A stretch of DNA of 64,000 nucleotides from Solea solea (taxonomy: Eukaryota; Chordata; Actinopteri; Pleuronectiformes; Soleidae), in contig NC_081135.1 of assembly GCF_958295425.1 (NCBI RefSeq), positions 24,863,613-24,927,612 on the forward strand. The letters run 5' to 3'. The notes beneath the pieces were generated by a model. The model was not told the origin of the DNA. It made no database searches and saw only the letters and a program-made list of their open reading frames with translations. The position numbers were made by a program, and so were the translations under genes. Shown here piece after piece: positions 25,407 through 38,455 of the stretch (the stretch's first letter is position 1; every line of letters starts with the position of its first letter).

Positions 25407-25820
25407 GACGAGCAACTCTCCGCAACTCTCGCAAAAAATCCACACGAGCCTTGACAAATCTTCCACTTACTAATGCAGAAACTATCCAAGAGACACTGGC
25501 AGATTTAGAGAAGATCCGCCCAGCAATGACGTTCAGCAATGTAGCAAATCAATGTTGTTTGTCAAGCTGTGACGGGGTGTTCCCTCGCTGGGTTGTGTAG
25601 GGTCAAGCAGCGGAGAATGAAAGCTGTTGGTGTTTCATTAGGGTGGATTTCCCGAGAGTAAAATAAACAGTCCTGGGAGTAACTCATTTAATGACATGAG
25701 TAACCATGTAACCTGGAGATTAACTTCTCTTTTGGCGGGAACAGGTTGTCTTAGTACAGCTGTTTTCCTACTTTATATATATATTAACTTAGTAATGGTG
25801 TTGCACCATATAATAACACT

Positions 25821-25847
25821 TATTATTGTTGTTGTTGTTGTTGTTGC
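25821..25847. repeat. (GTT)n microsatellite
   Basis: Two ATT units then about seven GTT units. Confidence 0.9.
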
Positions 25848-26489
25848 ACATTTTAAGTATAAATCTAGATACATATACATTTTTTACGCCATTACCATGA
25901 GCTGAAATGTATGACATGGGTTTTAGTCGTTTACAAATAGTTAAATGTGTCATTTTTATTTATCTTTTTATGGCGGCTCCGTATAAGCCCCTGATGCAGT
26001 GTTAGTCTTAAAGTCCTCAAAGACCTGAAGGCCATAAACAAACGAAATTCTTTTGCACAGAGTGATAAAAATGAGAACAACCACAATGGTGCTTGGGAAT
26101 GATTTTGGCTTATCTTGATTCATATCTGTAGCTGTCATGACCGTCGTGTAAATTTGACTTGTGCATTCCTGTGGTATTAAGACATTCATGGATCACTGGT
26201 AGGAATTTCCCCTGGCCCGCTCGCTGTTTTTTTTTCTTCTGCCGTGTCCCTGCCGTGCTTCTGGAGGTGAGGTAAAGTTCAACCAACACCAAATCTGGAA
26301 TCTGAAAGGCCATCTTTATTTTTCACACACACTGTGTGACCATAGGTCGACACCGTTCTTGGCACTCGCAGAGCCAAACAAAGTGTACGTGTAAGGCCTT
26401 TTACACTGTGGTCACCCTCATGTAAAAGGATATGTGTATATGTGAGTGTTTCTCCCTGCTTTTCCATGTCCAACAGTGGATCTTCTGAC

Positions 26490-26692
26490 GTTTAGGTGAA
26501 GAACACTGGGGAACAACTCCTCGGAGGATTGTCCTTGTGTGTTATCGTCTTTGCCAGGAAATGCTGGATGGCTTTGAATGAGGGATGAAAGGAAAGAAAG
26601 AAAAAAACGTAGTACGGCTCACAACAGAGGATCCATACGTGTTCGGGCACTGTGCCACCACATTTCACGAGCTTCTCCGTCGACGCTCATAA
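26490..26692. repeat. Diverged duplicated segment, copy B
   Basis: Contains GGGAACAACTCC, GTGTTATCGTCTTTGCCAGG, GGCTCACA and GAGCTTCTCCGTC, matching copy A 1.27 kb upstream in the same orientation. Confidence 0.65.
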
Positions 26693-29600
26693 CACACTCA
26701 TCACTGTGCAGTGCAGAGACAGGGTGCGCAACCGATGCAGGCCCAAGCATGCAAAGGCGAGAGTTGTGCAGCAAAACAGTACCACATGTTGTAAAATTAT
26801 ACTTAATTATGACAAAATACACACATTCTTCTCTCAAAATTCCTCATTTTAGCCACAAAATTGTAACTATTCATGGTTTTCCACTATAAAAACACCCGCT
26901 TCTATCAGTAGTCTGGATGGCGGTAGAGTTTCCACCCTCTCCTCTTGCAGTGGGATTAGTTTGACCAACAATTTGCACCAGTGGCACTTTAGGGTTACAA
27001 GCAAAATCACCACCACCACCACCACACTGGGAGCCTCTATTATCCAAGCAGTTTTCAGCAATTGTAGGTATTTAGAACCTTGGTTTGGATTCACAGCCTC
27101 AGACCTCTAACACCATGAGCTATGTGTGAAGACAACAGACCCTTCTTCTTCTTCATGAGCTGTTGAATGTTTACGTTTGGTGCCGGACTTCAAAACTCAC
27201 TGCAGAGTGCAAGGATCAAACACAAAAGAAGTCAGTTACGAGGCATCTTAACCTATTTTTTTTTCATCGTCATATAGCTTTTGATTATTTCCTCTACTTT
27301 CGACGCCATGACCTGCCAGAGATTGTTTCACTTTTACATTTGAACGCAACTCGAAGTCAATCATCAACAGCTCTGTGAGTGAGTGAGCGAGACATTTCTT
27401 AACTAAATGCCATAGACTCCTTTAGGAATCTCAAAGACTCTGTTCCTTCAATCACACTGCAATCCTAGAATATCAAAACCCAAACCTGAAGCCTTAAAGA
27501 CCCACAGTTCTTACTCTGCATGTGAGTGAGGTGACAATGTTGAGCTTGGTGACTAAATTCTTAGTGAACCCATTGAATTTCCAGAGGACAAACACAAAAG
27601 GTCAAAGAAATGTCACTTAAGTGGTCTCAGTGACCACTGAGACAGTTTGGAGTCAACTGTCCTTATAAAGTCCAGTTCCCCAAGAGTAAAAACCTGCAGA
27701 TGAAATATGCTCAGGTGTGTTTAGTCAAATAGCCAAGAGAGTTCGAGGACCACCTAGTTTTTAAGGATTAATCTCGGTCCCGCACATGCAGCACTGGATG
27801 AATGTTAAGTACAGGACCTAAAGTAAACATTCTCCGACGCTAACAAATCAAGTCAAGTGTCTCTTTACAACTAGCTCAAGGTGTTAAAACTGTGAACGTC
27901 CAAACACCCGGATACTTTAAGAACTACTGCTCGTGGTGATGTAAAGCCTGAGATTTAAGGATCTGACTTAAATCCACGATAATATTTCTTGATCCAGCGC
28001 GCAGATTAAAGACTTAAGCACTCGAACAAATGTAGCTCAAGTGTCTCTGACCACACAACTTGGCGTATGTGACGGCTCGGATTGTCTGAGAGCGTGTGTT
28101 CAGTTCCCATGAGGCTTAGGGAGTCCAACATCAAGGTGCCCGAAAAGCTCATATTGCAATCAGCAGTTTGTGTCGGGTTGTTGTGACTGCAAAGGCTCAG
28201 TTTTTGGCATCTGGAGAATTTAAACCTATTCATTTTTGATAGACAGGCTTCCCACACACCCACACAATTATGCACCGAAGGAGATCTTGAGTTAATGGTA
28301 AACAGTCCGTCTGCATAATCCAAGTGAATCTGAGTGTGGGTCATTGTGTGCTGGATCTGTAGTTGAATTATTTTGTGTGCAAAGGTTTATAAAAGGTTCA
28401 ACAACACTGTGGCGCAAGGGATAACCATTGTGATGATCACGGTAGTGACTGGCGGGAGTATCACTTTACTCGTAGAAAGGAATCTAGGAGACACCTGTGA
28501 ATTACATCCTCGGGAAGAAAGAAGTGATTCATGTCATAGCTTTGGCAACATTTCCATGATCTGTGCTGGGATTATTTTTTCAACAAATAGCGGCTCACTG
28601 CCACGAGGGGCTAATTTTCATCATCATTTAGTGCCGTCTCCGAGATGTGTTCCCCGAGTGATTTATGGCTTAACACAGACTATAATTATAGATCACCTCC
28701 ACTGCATGACGTTGGATGAAATCTTCCCTAAAGCTCTGGCATATTCACCGATGGCAAAGATCAGGACAACGGAGACGTGGGTTGTCAGGGTGTGGGACTC
28801 TTGGTCTTCCTTCTGCGTCATTCCTGAGGAGCAGTGGTAGATATCATGTCCAGATGTTTGTACAGGTTAGAGTGGACACTGATAGCTTCCTTCTGTGCCC
28901 CATAGCTTCCATTCTTTCCCCCCCACAACAAAACCATGTGGATTTTATGGCCGTCTTTCAAGTTTACTCCTCCGGTCAGTGCTTACAGTGAAACATAAGA
29001 TATGATGTCGACCAGTTTTTAATCAAAAGCAAATGAGTCATTCTAAACAACGGTCAAATGTTGTGATTTTATTGTCGTCAGCAGCGCTTTTCTGCCAGAG
29101 AAAGAAACAATGCAGACACACATAAATGCAACCTTTTAAACGACACAATCGCCTTATCAATCGGAGAGGAAACGTCAGTGCTGTGTTAACAACTTCTTCG
29201 CTAAACCCTGGTGGCCAAAAAGCAGTCATTGTAAGTTTAGAGGCCTCGAGGCAGCTGTCCAGGTGCTATCACATTCCACATATCAACAAACACACATTTC
29301 ACATAGGAAATCGTCTGTGAGATCAGCAGTGTTATGACTCTCCCTGGACTGTAATGGTGTTTTACTTCCTAAAGTATTCTCTTAGTCTTGCGTTGATTTT
29401 AATTGTATGTCCAGTTGTTGTTTTGTTTGTTTTTTTTTACAAATCACATCTGTGTCCCAGCAGAGTAACACTGTGCCACATCTCTGTGACACAAATTGAA
29501 TGAACACAGCATTTAAAACTGTAACAGTCACTTCTCTGGCTGCACTTCATGCTGGGCGGCCAGAAACAAAATCATTAAACATGATGTCACAGGACAGAAG

Positions 29601-29900
29601 TTAATACATTACAACTGTGACCTTTGCGTGATTACTTGTGTGTAGGATCCTGATACTCAATACTTCTGATACACTCTCTGCTCTGAGGCCTTATTTGTTT
29701 ACATTAGATAGCACATGGCAGCTGTAAACTCCACAAACTTCCTCACAGTGAGCAGTGGACAAATGAGTTACTGTTAAAGGCCTCCGTTTCCACGGCAATT
29801 CCTTCTTCCTGAACTGTCAACCTCTTTATCTTACCTTCATGAAGCTAACACTGCAGCACACACCCACGTATAAGATATTTCTACTTCTGTGCTTCCACTA
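26693..29900. other. Gene-free region, part 2
   Basis: No recognised exon. There is a short (CAC)n run at 27007-27027. Nothing else is supported. Confidence 0.45.
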
Positions 29901-29904
29901 CAGC

Positions 29905-30415
29905 CAGCCTATTCAAATGGCGGCCTGTGGGCCACATTCTTAGTTGCCCAGCCTGTGGTTCCACCAGAAACACTGAGAGAAACACTTCTCACTGTCCCGC
30001 AAACATTCCTACATGTACTGTACATTCCTACAGTGGTCTGACAGGTTTGATAGCATTGATAGTTGTTGTATTCTGTTAAGGGCACTGTGAGATGTTTGTG
30101 AGTCCTATATGACACATGTTTACCTTATTTCAAAGAGAAACGAATGCTAATATTCTGCACCTTTTTGATGTCATGCACCAGAGTTTATTTTTTATTTAAT
30201 ATACTAGTTACAGCTAATATTGTACACGTAGGACCAACATAATTTTGTTGCTAGTTCTTTTATTATACTTTAATGTGCTTTTTGATGTACTTTTTAAATG
30301 TATATGTCATTTTGTGACGTACTGCTGCTTACTGGCTGCAGGACATGTCTGGCCTAGCTATATTTCTTGGATTGAAAATACGGCCCAACCGAGTTTGTAA
30401 TCAAACAGTCCTCTG
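29905..30415. mobile_element. Probable hAT-derived MITE relic
   Basis: The left end reads CAGCCTATTCAAATGGCGGC then CTGTGGGCCACAT. The right end reads TACGGCCCAACCGAGTTTGT then AATCAAACAGTCCTCTG. These resemble the ends of fish hAT elements of the 'attcaa-tggcggcccg-gggccaca ... cggccc-cgag-t-ataat-gaatag' type. No matching 8-bp flanking duplication was found, so the exact borders are uncertain. Confidence 0.55.
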
Positions 30416-30419
30416 AGTT

Positions 30420-30530
30420 CCCACAGATCCTTAAAAAGTCTTAAAAGTCTTAAAATCTACAAACAAGGCCTTAATTAGTATTACAATATCTTAAATCCCT
30501 CTTTCAAAAGTCTTGAAAATGTTAACACAT
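30420..30530. repeat. Short repeat rich in AAAGTCTTAAA units
   Basis: CCTTAAAAAGTCTTAAAAGT, then GGCCTTAATTAG and TCTTGAAAATGTTAAC. This type of sequence recurs across fish genomes in my memory. It abuts the hAT-like relic. Confidence 0.4.
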
Positions 30531-32930
30531 AGGAAGTAGGGTTTTATGATTCTTTTTTGTCAGCGAAAATCTCAAAATAATTCATAACATTTATTTAAAC
30601 TCAAGTGTTGTAACAGACTTTCTGGAGGAGTGAGCGCTGACAGACTTCACCCTTGTTTTTGGGCTGAGAGACTTTAATATCACTGAGTAACATAATAGCA
30701 GAATCCCAGATTATGCTCATGATGCTAAAAACAAATGTGTAAATATGACAACACACAGGCCTGACTGATATTTTCAAGAGTTTTAGAGCTGATGAAACAA
30801 ACACACAATCACAAGAATTCTATTCAAATAAACAAACCTGTGCCTTTTCCCTGTAGCCACTGTGGAATGATCCTCACATTTTGTTCTTTTCTTAAAATAG
30901 CAAAATATGATGATACACTCAGCCATTTAAGAAGAACCAGTTCATGGGAATAGTATCAGGGAACTGATACACAGACACTAAAGTATACGCCATGGATGAT
31001 GCTAATGGAAAAGTGGAATTGATATTGTTACTGAGGACTGCATGTCATGAATACCTTTACCTCTGTGCCAGTAGAAACATTTGTTTCAGTCCGAAAACCA
31101 AAGCCTGAGAATGAAACGGGCTGATATTATTGTTGCAAGGGAGCTCAAATCCATGAGATAAACAACTTCAAGACAACCATAAGCTGGTTTTTATGGGGAA
31201 TTGTAAACTGTGCCACTGCCATATGTTCTCAGCTGGCACGACACGCATGCTCTTTTCGCAAAACATGCTTTGCATGGCGGGGGGAATTGCACACATGCAG
31301 AAAACGGAGCGTGCACGGCCACACATCTGTGACGCACAAGTCCTGATTAATGTGTGTAGCCTTTGATATCTGTATACGTATATCTGTGTTTTCATTACAA
31401 GGCCACCTACTCAGCACTATTTACACGCTGTACTTCAAACACAGAAGGAGATGCAGGAAGAGAGGAAGAGCCTGGCGAGGGTGAGGGGGGGGGGGAATGT
31501 TTGATGATTTGATTAAGAGATGAAAATAATAGCACACTGTATAGACAGTGATTGAGCTGAAAGGAGCAATAAAAACGGGCTACCTGTGTGTCCCTGTAAG
31601 TGACCTGTGTTTTATTTGTTTTTGTATTTGTCCACCCCTATAGGTCCCCGAGAGGTGGTCTGTGTGTGTCCAGTCCGTGGCCTGGTGTGGATCAGGTTCA
31701 TTGCCTGTGTGTGTGTGTGTGTGTCTCAGTAATGGACGCCCTCTTGGTGGGCCACGGTGATGGATGATGCCTGGAAGCTCCCGAGCTGCTGTGTGTTCAT
31801 GAGAGTGCTGTCTGAGCACCTACCAGACAGTTATGGATGATGGATGCCTCTGCGTTCATGTGCATGTGTGGATTAGTTTGGGTGTAAGTGAACGACAGTC
31901 GGCTGATGACTGTAGCGTTCTGGGTGTTATTCTAGCATTATTGATTACAAGGTGGGAGACATCTGAAGGAAAGCTATTTAATACCGTAGCAGAGACAGCA
32001 GTGAAACACATGCCTACACACACACACACACACACACCTCCTCCCTTAAACGTGTGTTTTTCCAAACCCCCCACTCCTCCTATTGAGTTTCAAACCATAT
32101 AGCAAGGGCAGGATGGAAAGGCCAGTTTGGGTTGCAGCCTTTACTTATGACATATTGACCTTAATGAAAATGTTCATCCATCAACCTAAAACACAGACAG
32201 GTATGAATGAAAATAAAAAAACCTACAAAAAACTCAGTTACCACTTTTCAGCTGGTGAAATGTGATAAACCTGTGAAGCAAACGTTTGATTCTTGACTAA
32301 AAACATCTGCTCCTCAAAATCCGAGCCGTTCTTCGTTTTACTGTACATCTTCATATTTGTGATTTTCTTTCCAGCACTGTTTGACAGTAAACCCTTGTTA
32401 TATCGGTGTATTTACATGGGTTTGTTAGGGCTGTTCCTGCAATGGCAGATTCACTGGAAAATTCCACCTGCAAAGGTGGTTGAACATTAAAGGGCCACTT
32501 CCCCCAGACAAATATACAGGGTTGTGGTGTTTTTTGTTTGTTTTTTTTGCAAATTCCAGAGATAAATGTGATATTCGATCATCAGACAGTAAATCTGAGA
32601 TACATCTCTCATTCCCAACAACAGAGGAAGTTGGGATTGAAAAAACATAAATAAAATTGACAAAAAGTCGATGTCAAAGTCACTTCCTTCAAAAAATAAA
32701 AAATAAAAGCCCTACACTGCTCTTCACTGTAAAAGATCTGAAAAAATAAAATACATTGGTCAAATTTAATCCAACTGTAATAGAACATGCGTTAAACAAA
32801 CACAGCAGCGTCATAATGATATTCATTTTATTCTTCATTTGACTAAGTGGGAAAAAAAAAGTGTGAACTGTGAAACAGCCCTTTAAAATATAAGACAAAC
32901 ACGACTTGTCTTTCATCTTGACGGTCTCTG
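30531..32930. other. Gene-free region, part 3
   Basis: No recognised exon. GT/CA microsatellites lie at 31709-31726 and 32017-32037, and a G-run at 31487-31496. Confidence 0.45.
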
Positions 32931-32934
32931 CTAG

Positions 32935-33131
32935 TCTACATCCCGTCCTTAGGCAAGACACTTAACCCCACGTTGCTCCTCCTACAGCAGCGTGTGAACG
33001 TGTGATAGAAAATGTGCTGCTGACAGATACAGTACATGAGCTGTATGAATGGGTGAATGGCAGAAACTGTAGTGTGAAGCAGTTCTGAGTGGTCATCAAG
33101 ACCAGAAAAGCGCTGAATAAATAAATAAATA
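32935..33131 (+). mobile_element. tRNA-derived SINE, 5'-truncated copy
   Basis: GGCAAGACACTTAACCCCAC, GTTGCTCCTCC, GAATGGGTGAATGGC, TAGTGTGAAGC, TCTGAGTGGTCATCAAGACC and AAAAGCGCTGAATAAATAAA appear in the order of a very common acanthomorph SINE body and tail. The tRNA-like head is missing. Confidence 0.75.
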
Positions 33132-36100
33132 CAAACCAGGAAAGATAGGTGTCACTTAAAAGCTGTGCCATGAAAATACTGAATCTTAGTTTTTGCTTGT
33201 TCACAGAAACGCTGTTGTATATTGTAATGGGCATATTTTTGATCCTATGTTGCCTTTGCATTCTTCCTAGTGATTTAGACTCGTGACATTGGTATGTGAC
33301 TTTTATTCTTAAAAGCTAAGAGACCTTGACGTATTATTCTGCTGACCTCCAGCAAGGTTTCGATGCCCCAGACATAACCCCAGAAAACACGGAAGTTGAC
33401 TGCACAAGCTTTCACAAACGGTACAACAACTTCCTGCCTACCTTTGACACTCTTTACAAAGGATACAAAGACAAGATTTTATTTAATCTCCCACCACCTC
33501 AACAAATTATCTTTTTTTCCGCCCCCATAACAATATACAGAAGTTTAACTAAACAATCAATGTCACCGATGACGTGTCACTGTTTATGTCTGTCTGTCAC
33601 CAAAAAGAAAAGACAAACATCTTAGTCTCTTCCCTCCGTTTCTTCCTCCTCTTCATAGTAGGACGTAGAGACTCGGCGTGGTATTGTTTTACAGGGAGTT
33701 TCTCTCACTTTTCATTGACACACACACACACACACTTCACACCCTGGGGTGAAATTGAATGTCTGTATGTCTTTCAACAACCACCTCAGAGCATCTTGGC
33801 CCTCGTCATCCTCCATATCACCCCGAGTTACTCCCCGACACGCTGGAGTGAAACTTCTTCCCCCTGCGTCTCTGGAACTCACTCAACTTCCTCCATTTCC
33901 TGGATTCAGTTGCAGGTTGACTGCAGCTCCAGCAACCTGCTGCACCACGTGTAAGTTACATGTGTGATAAACAGGAATTCAAACAACAACATACAGTAAA
34001 CAGCATTAATTGCATTCGATCATTTGCAGCGTCGACCACGTTTGAATCTGAAGCCAAACCTTGTGGCAGAGGGTTTGCTGCAGTTGGCCCGAGTACAATA
34101 ACCTTGCAACCTAACTGTTTTTGTAATTCCTGCTTCCCATGCTTGGTTTCACTGGCCTCAATAAACCTTTGTGTGCTTTGACAAATGAGTTTGTAAAACA
34201 GCTCCTGAGAAATAAAACAAAATTGTAGTGAGATGAATGGGGGAGGAAGTCGTATTTTCCGGGTGGGGTTGAGGGCGGTTTAGGGTGGGGGAAACCGAGA
34301 GCTGACACGCCTGTTGTGTCTGTGTGTGTGACACCAAATCTCAGTATTCGCTCACACAATTGACTAAATGAAAACATACCACGGATTGTATTCGCCCCCG
34401 GGCCTTCAGTTATGAATAGACGATTTTCAGAAGCTGAACTCAGGGTTCATCGTCCTCTGCCCCCTTCTCACCTCTGCGCTGGTTATGAGTCACCCCCCCC
34501 CCCCCCCCCATTGTATCAGTTACTAGTTTTATTTGCTTGAGGACATCATTGTTGTCACAGCTGCAGCGTTGTCATTGTTCTAATACAAAGATTTTGAAAC
34601 AGTGAGCTGGAGGAGAAACATTCAATGGCTAATGTAGCAATTAACATCACCTGGTATCACTGTAGGAGGCCGTCCATCAGACATGTGACAGAAGTGTCAT
34701 AAATCAGTTTGGGTAAGAATGAAGGGCTTTCGGGGAACGTTCGTCAGGACAAGAGGACATAGAGAAGTGAACCTGCTTGCCGAGTCTTGTGTGTCATGTC
34801 ATCTCATTGAAACAAAGGACTTGAAGCCTTTTCCCATTCATTTACCGTAGTAACGTGAAACATCACAAGGTGCTATTTTGGTTTCTGGAGCCAAAACATA
34901 GATTACGGGAATGAGCAAGAGAAGAAATGTATACATTTTGTGTATGAAGGTCTAATTTGAGCAGAAAGTCCCTTAATGAAAAAGAAGGATCCCTTTGATG
35001 AGATAGAAAAAAAGAAACCCATGAAAGAGCTAAAACTAGACTTCATGTCGAATGAATCATTCCCTTGACGTGGTGGGAAAGTGAAATGGAAGTTTCAATT
35101 TCAGACGAAGCTTGAACCTGAAAATATAATCATGCAAGTACTAATTAAAGGAGGTACATGTCAGGAATGTATTGTATTACAATCAAACTAGAGATTAAAG
35201 AGACGTGTTAAATGTAATGACTAGTTTCAACAGAATAACAATGGTAGAGACAGTTTATTCAATATTTGAAATTTAACGCAGCAAATTCTGTTTGTATTTA
35301 TGTCGTCGGAATGGTCTGTCGAAAGTACAGCTCCATATTTATTGGTTCTGTAAAACTACCTGGCAACCTCGAGTCTCTGGGGAGGAAGTGGGAGGGGAGA
35401 CAATGATTTCCAATGTTTTTTAATCTGGACTGTAGTACCGGTCTTCAACTCTAGTTGTATATCTTACGTAACGTAAAGACAGGTAGTGATTTGGCTAATG
35501 AGCTTTGTGCATTCATCTTTCAAGAAATAATAATTACTTTGGCAAAGGAGGCGTTCAAACAGTTCATTGAGATTAGAGGAAAACAAATCTTGTTTAATCC
35601 AGAGAAAGTTGCATTTCGTGACGTTCACCCCGTGCATTTTGTGGAATTACCTCGAGTATCTGTTTTTATTTTGTATCCATGCCTGGCTTTCTGTCTGTCT
35701 TCACTTCCCGCAGTTTATCTTTTGTTGATCACAGTCACATGTTTTATTTCACTTACACCTGTTTCTTGTTGTTTCTCAGCTGAATTCATATTCTGCACTT
35801 TTCGGTTATTCACCGTCACTGTAAGCTTTGTTTATTCTTCAGGTTCTCGTGTGTTTTTGGACCTTGGCTGTACGCTCTTTTGCTTTTATTATTATTTTTG
35901 CTTGTGTCTGCCTTTTCTTTTCTTTTACCTTTGAATTTGAATATTTCCCCTGCACATTTTAATGTTTGACTTTTTCCTTGTTCCCTCTGTGATTATTATG
36001 GGGGAAAGTCTTATCTGGGAATGTTTTCTTTCCAATGACTGTGTTCAAAGCAACATGGTTCTTGCATTCTGTGGTGAATAAGTGGGGTTTAGGCGCGTGT

Positions 36101-37739
36101 TCAAGTATAACATGTCACGTTGAGTCATTAGAAGAAGAATATCAGAATGCAGAAAGACAGAAATGCCATTGTGTGTGTGTTGTATTCATTTCTGAGGGCA
36201 AATTATTTCCAACTCTGGCTTTGGGGATTTCCACATTTTGAGCTTTAGTTGTAGGATTTCATGCAGTGTTGTAACATAAATGAAACGGAGGGTATTTTTT
36301 AGCGCGATAAAGCCTGTTTTTCAGCTGAAAATGAATGAACATCAACATTTCTTTGTGAAGCAACAAAGAATGAGAATGAGCTTTATGAAGCCTATGAAAG
36401 TGGGTTCTGGCGCAGTGACGCTGTGTTGGTTTTACTGAGACGCCCTGCTTTTGTCTGAATAAACAGGCTTGTTTTGCCAGCGGAATGCCAGACTCTGACC
36501 TCAGACAGGAACCGAAGGAGGACATTTGTCTGCTCAAACGTCATCACAGACAAAACATCACCCGCAGCCCAAAGTTAGTATTTTCCTTGTCACTTCAGAG
36601 AGGCAACGTAAATCCCACTTTTGAATTTGTCCGTCACTGTCAACACATCCCGTCAGCTGAGATGAAGGTTCCCTCAACGCTTCCATTTTATCGTGACAAA
36701 ATAAGCTATCATTACCCAAAGAGACGCTCAGAGTCATTCATTATCCATTTGGGTGAAGGGGTGAATTGAAGTGAAACACTAGGCTATGATAAACATGCCA
36801 CAACTGCACGAAGGCGAGAATTTCTTTTTTTATGTTAGGTTCTTATGTCGTAGTTCATTGTCATTATCTTTACACCAAAGACAACAATCACTCACAAACG
36901 CGAAGAGATAGCAGAGCAGCAGGTGAATATACATAATACGAAGGATATAATCGACTTTCCTCATATAGATTGCAGGTTTCTTATAAAATGTTTGACAGTC
37001 CTGGCAAATATAAACACGTGCGCCTCCATAATCTACGAAGCAGCTGCCTCCTCTTCTCCGACAGTTCTTTGAAGTTCCATCATCAGCTCTGTCACGAGCG
37101 TGCTGCTGAGCTGATGGAGCGGTGGCCCAAACTTTAAAGTTGCGCATAAAGGCTGAGCTCTTAAATTAGACAGAACGGTGGATGGATTAGGTGACGTCTA
37201 AACACCGGATCCAAAGCTTGGGCACGAAGTGTGGTATAAATCAGCTCCCCGCCCCTAATATGAAGCCTCCGCAGCCATGTCCATGTGTGTCCTGCCTATA
37301 CAGTTACATTTGTGGATCTGGAAGAGATTAGAGCTTTCACACAAACAATAAGCCCGGGAATGTTTTATGTGTGGTTTAACGTTATCATACGCGGCGTGGT
37401 AGGTTAAAAGGAACTGACTTTACAGCCTATTATTCAAGCTTATTTTTGGAACACTCTCAGTTTAATCTGTGTTTAGACCATAAATATGAGTTAAAGGTGC
37501 AATCCACAGATGGCCAACTAAAACTGATATTACAGCCTGTCTGCCTGGCTGCCTCTGCCAATAGCAATTGTGGAGTTAGTCTTTTGGGTGTTCAATCTTT
37601 CAGCTTTAATGGTTTATTTTCTTGTAGTGCTATTTTTGGAGTCACAGGTTGAACGGTCTTCAAGATGGCCCAATCAATATTTCTGCGTCAGCTTTAAAAA
37701 AACAAAATTAAAATGTGTAATGTTCATGGGGTACTGTGC

Positions 37740-37830
37740 CTCTCATCCAGTGTCAGCTAGGATTGATTCCCCATGACCGTCAAAAACAAACCAGATGGAT
37801 GGATGGATGGGTGGATGGATGGATGGATCC
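37740..37830 (+). repeat. Retroposon tail, copy 4, with (GGAT)n
   Basis: TGTCAGCTAGGATTGATTCC, CATGACCGTCAAA, then eight or nine GGAT units with one GGGT. It fits the tail of the family at 3355, 12520 and 16963. Confidence 0.6.
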
Positions 37831-38426
37831 TTCTTCAGGTCTCACAGCTGCAGAAACATTTTCTCAGTATCTCCTCGTGTGAAACAAGAAATATTATGTG
37901 CATGGGCCATCTGCTCTCACAGACCCTGACAGTATCATCATTAGTCCTGAACACAGCAACATGAATTCCATCCTCGGATCACAGTTTAAAAAAAAACCCT
38001 GCTCTCATCCTGATGTTATCAGGGCTGTGCTTTGAAAGGTTAAATAAGCCGTGATTTTGTGAGCTGACATGAGCCGTTGGAAGTTTTTTTTTTCTTCCTT
38101 CCTTTTTACTCAACATCTGTCCAACATCTGGGCAGTGCCACACATCCTCTCTCTTGACTGGAGTGGATTCACCGAGTGCTAAACTAACTCTACCCTCTGA
38201 CTTTTCTTCATAATCGCGCCAAGAAACTTCCTGTGAGTACTAACAGCTGCTGCTTTTCAACTCATATTCTACTTCATCAATAATTCAAGATGCTTTATTT
38301 ATTCAGTGAAGCAAATGCAGGACATGGTTGAGAATGTATTCGCAATGCTTGGAAATTGGCCAGGAATAATGCAATTCACATGTCCATATTTGGGTGAATA
38401 TGTCCTACACATGATTGAGCAGAGGT

Positions 38427-38455
38427 TTTTCAGTTTTCAGTTTTCAGTTTTCAGT
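38427..38455. repeat. Short TTTTCAG tandem
   Basis: Four consecutive 7-bp units TTTTCAG. Confidence 0.85.

Noticed and set aside
28373..28840. 155-codon frame on the plus strand
   Set aside because: No family resemblance or conserved pattern; flanked by ordinary intergenic sequence.
35455..35934. 159-codon frame on the plus strand, hydrophobic second half
   Set aside because: Phe/Leu/Ser-rich sequence comes from T-rich DNA; no conserved motif and no splice context of a known gene.
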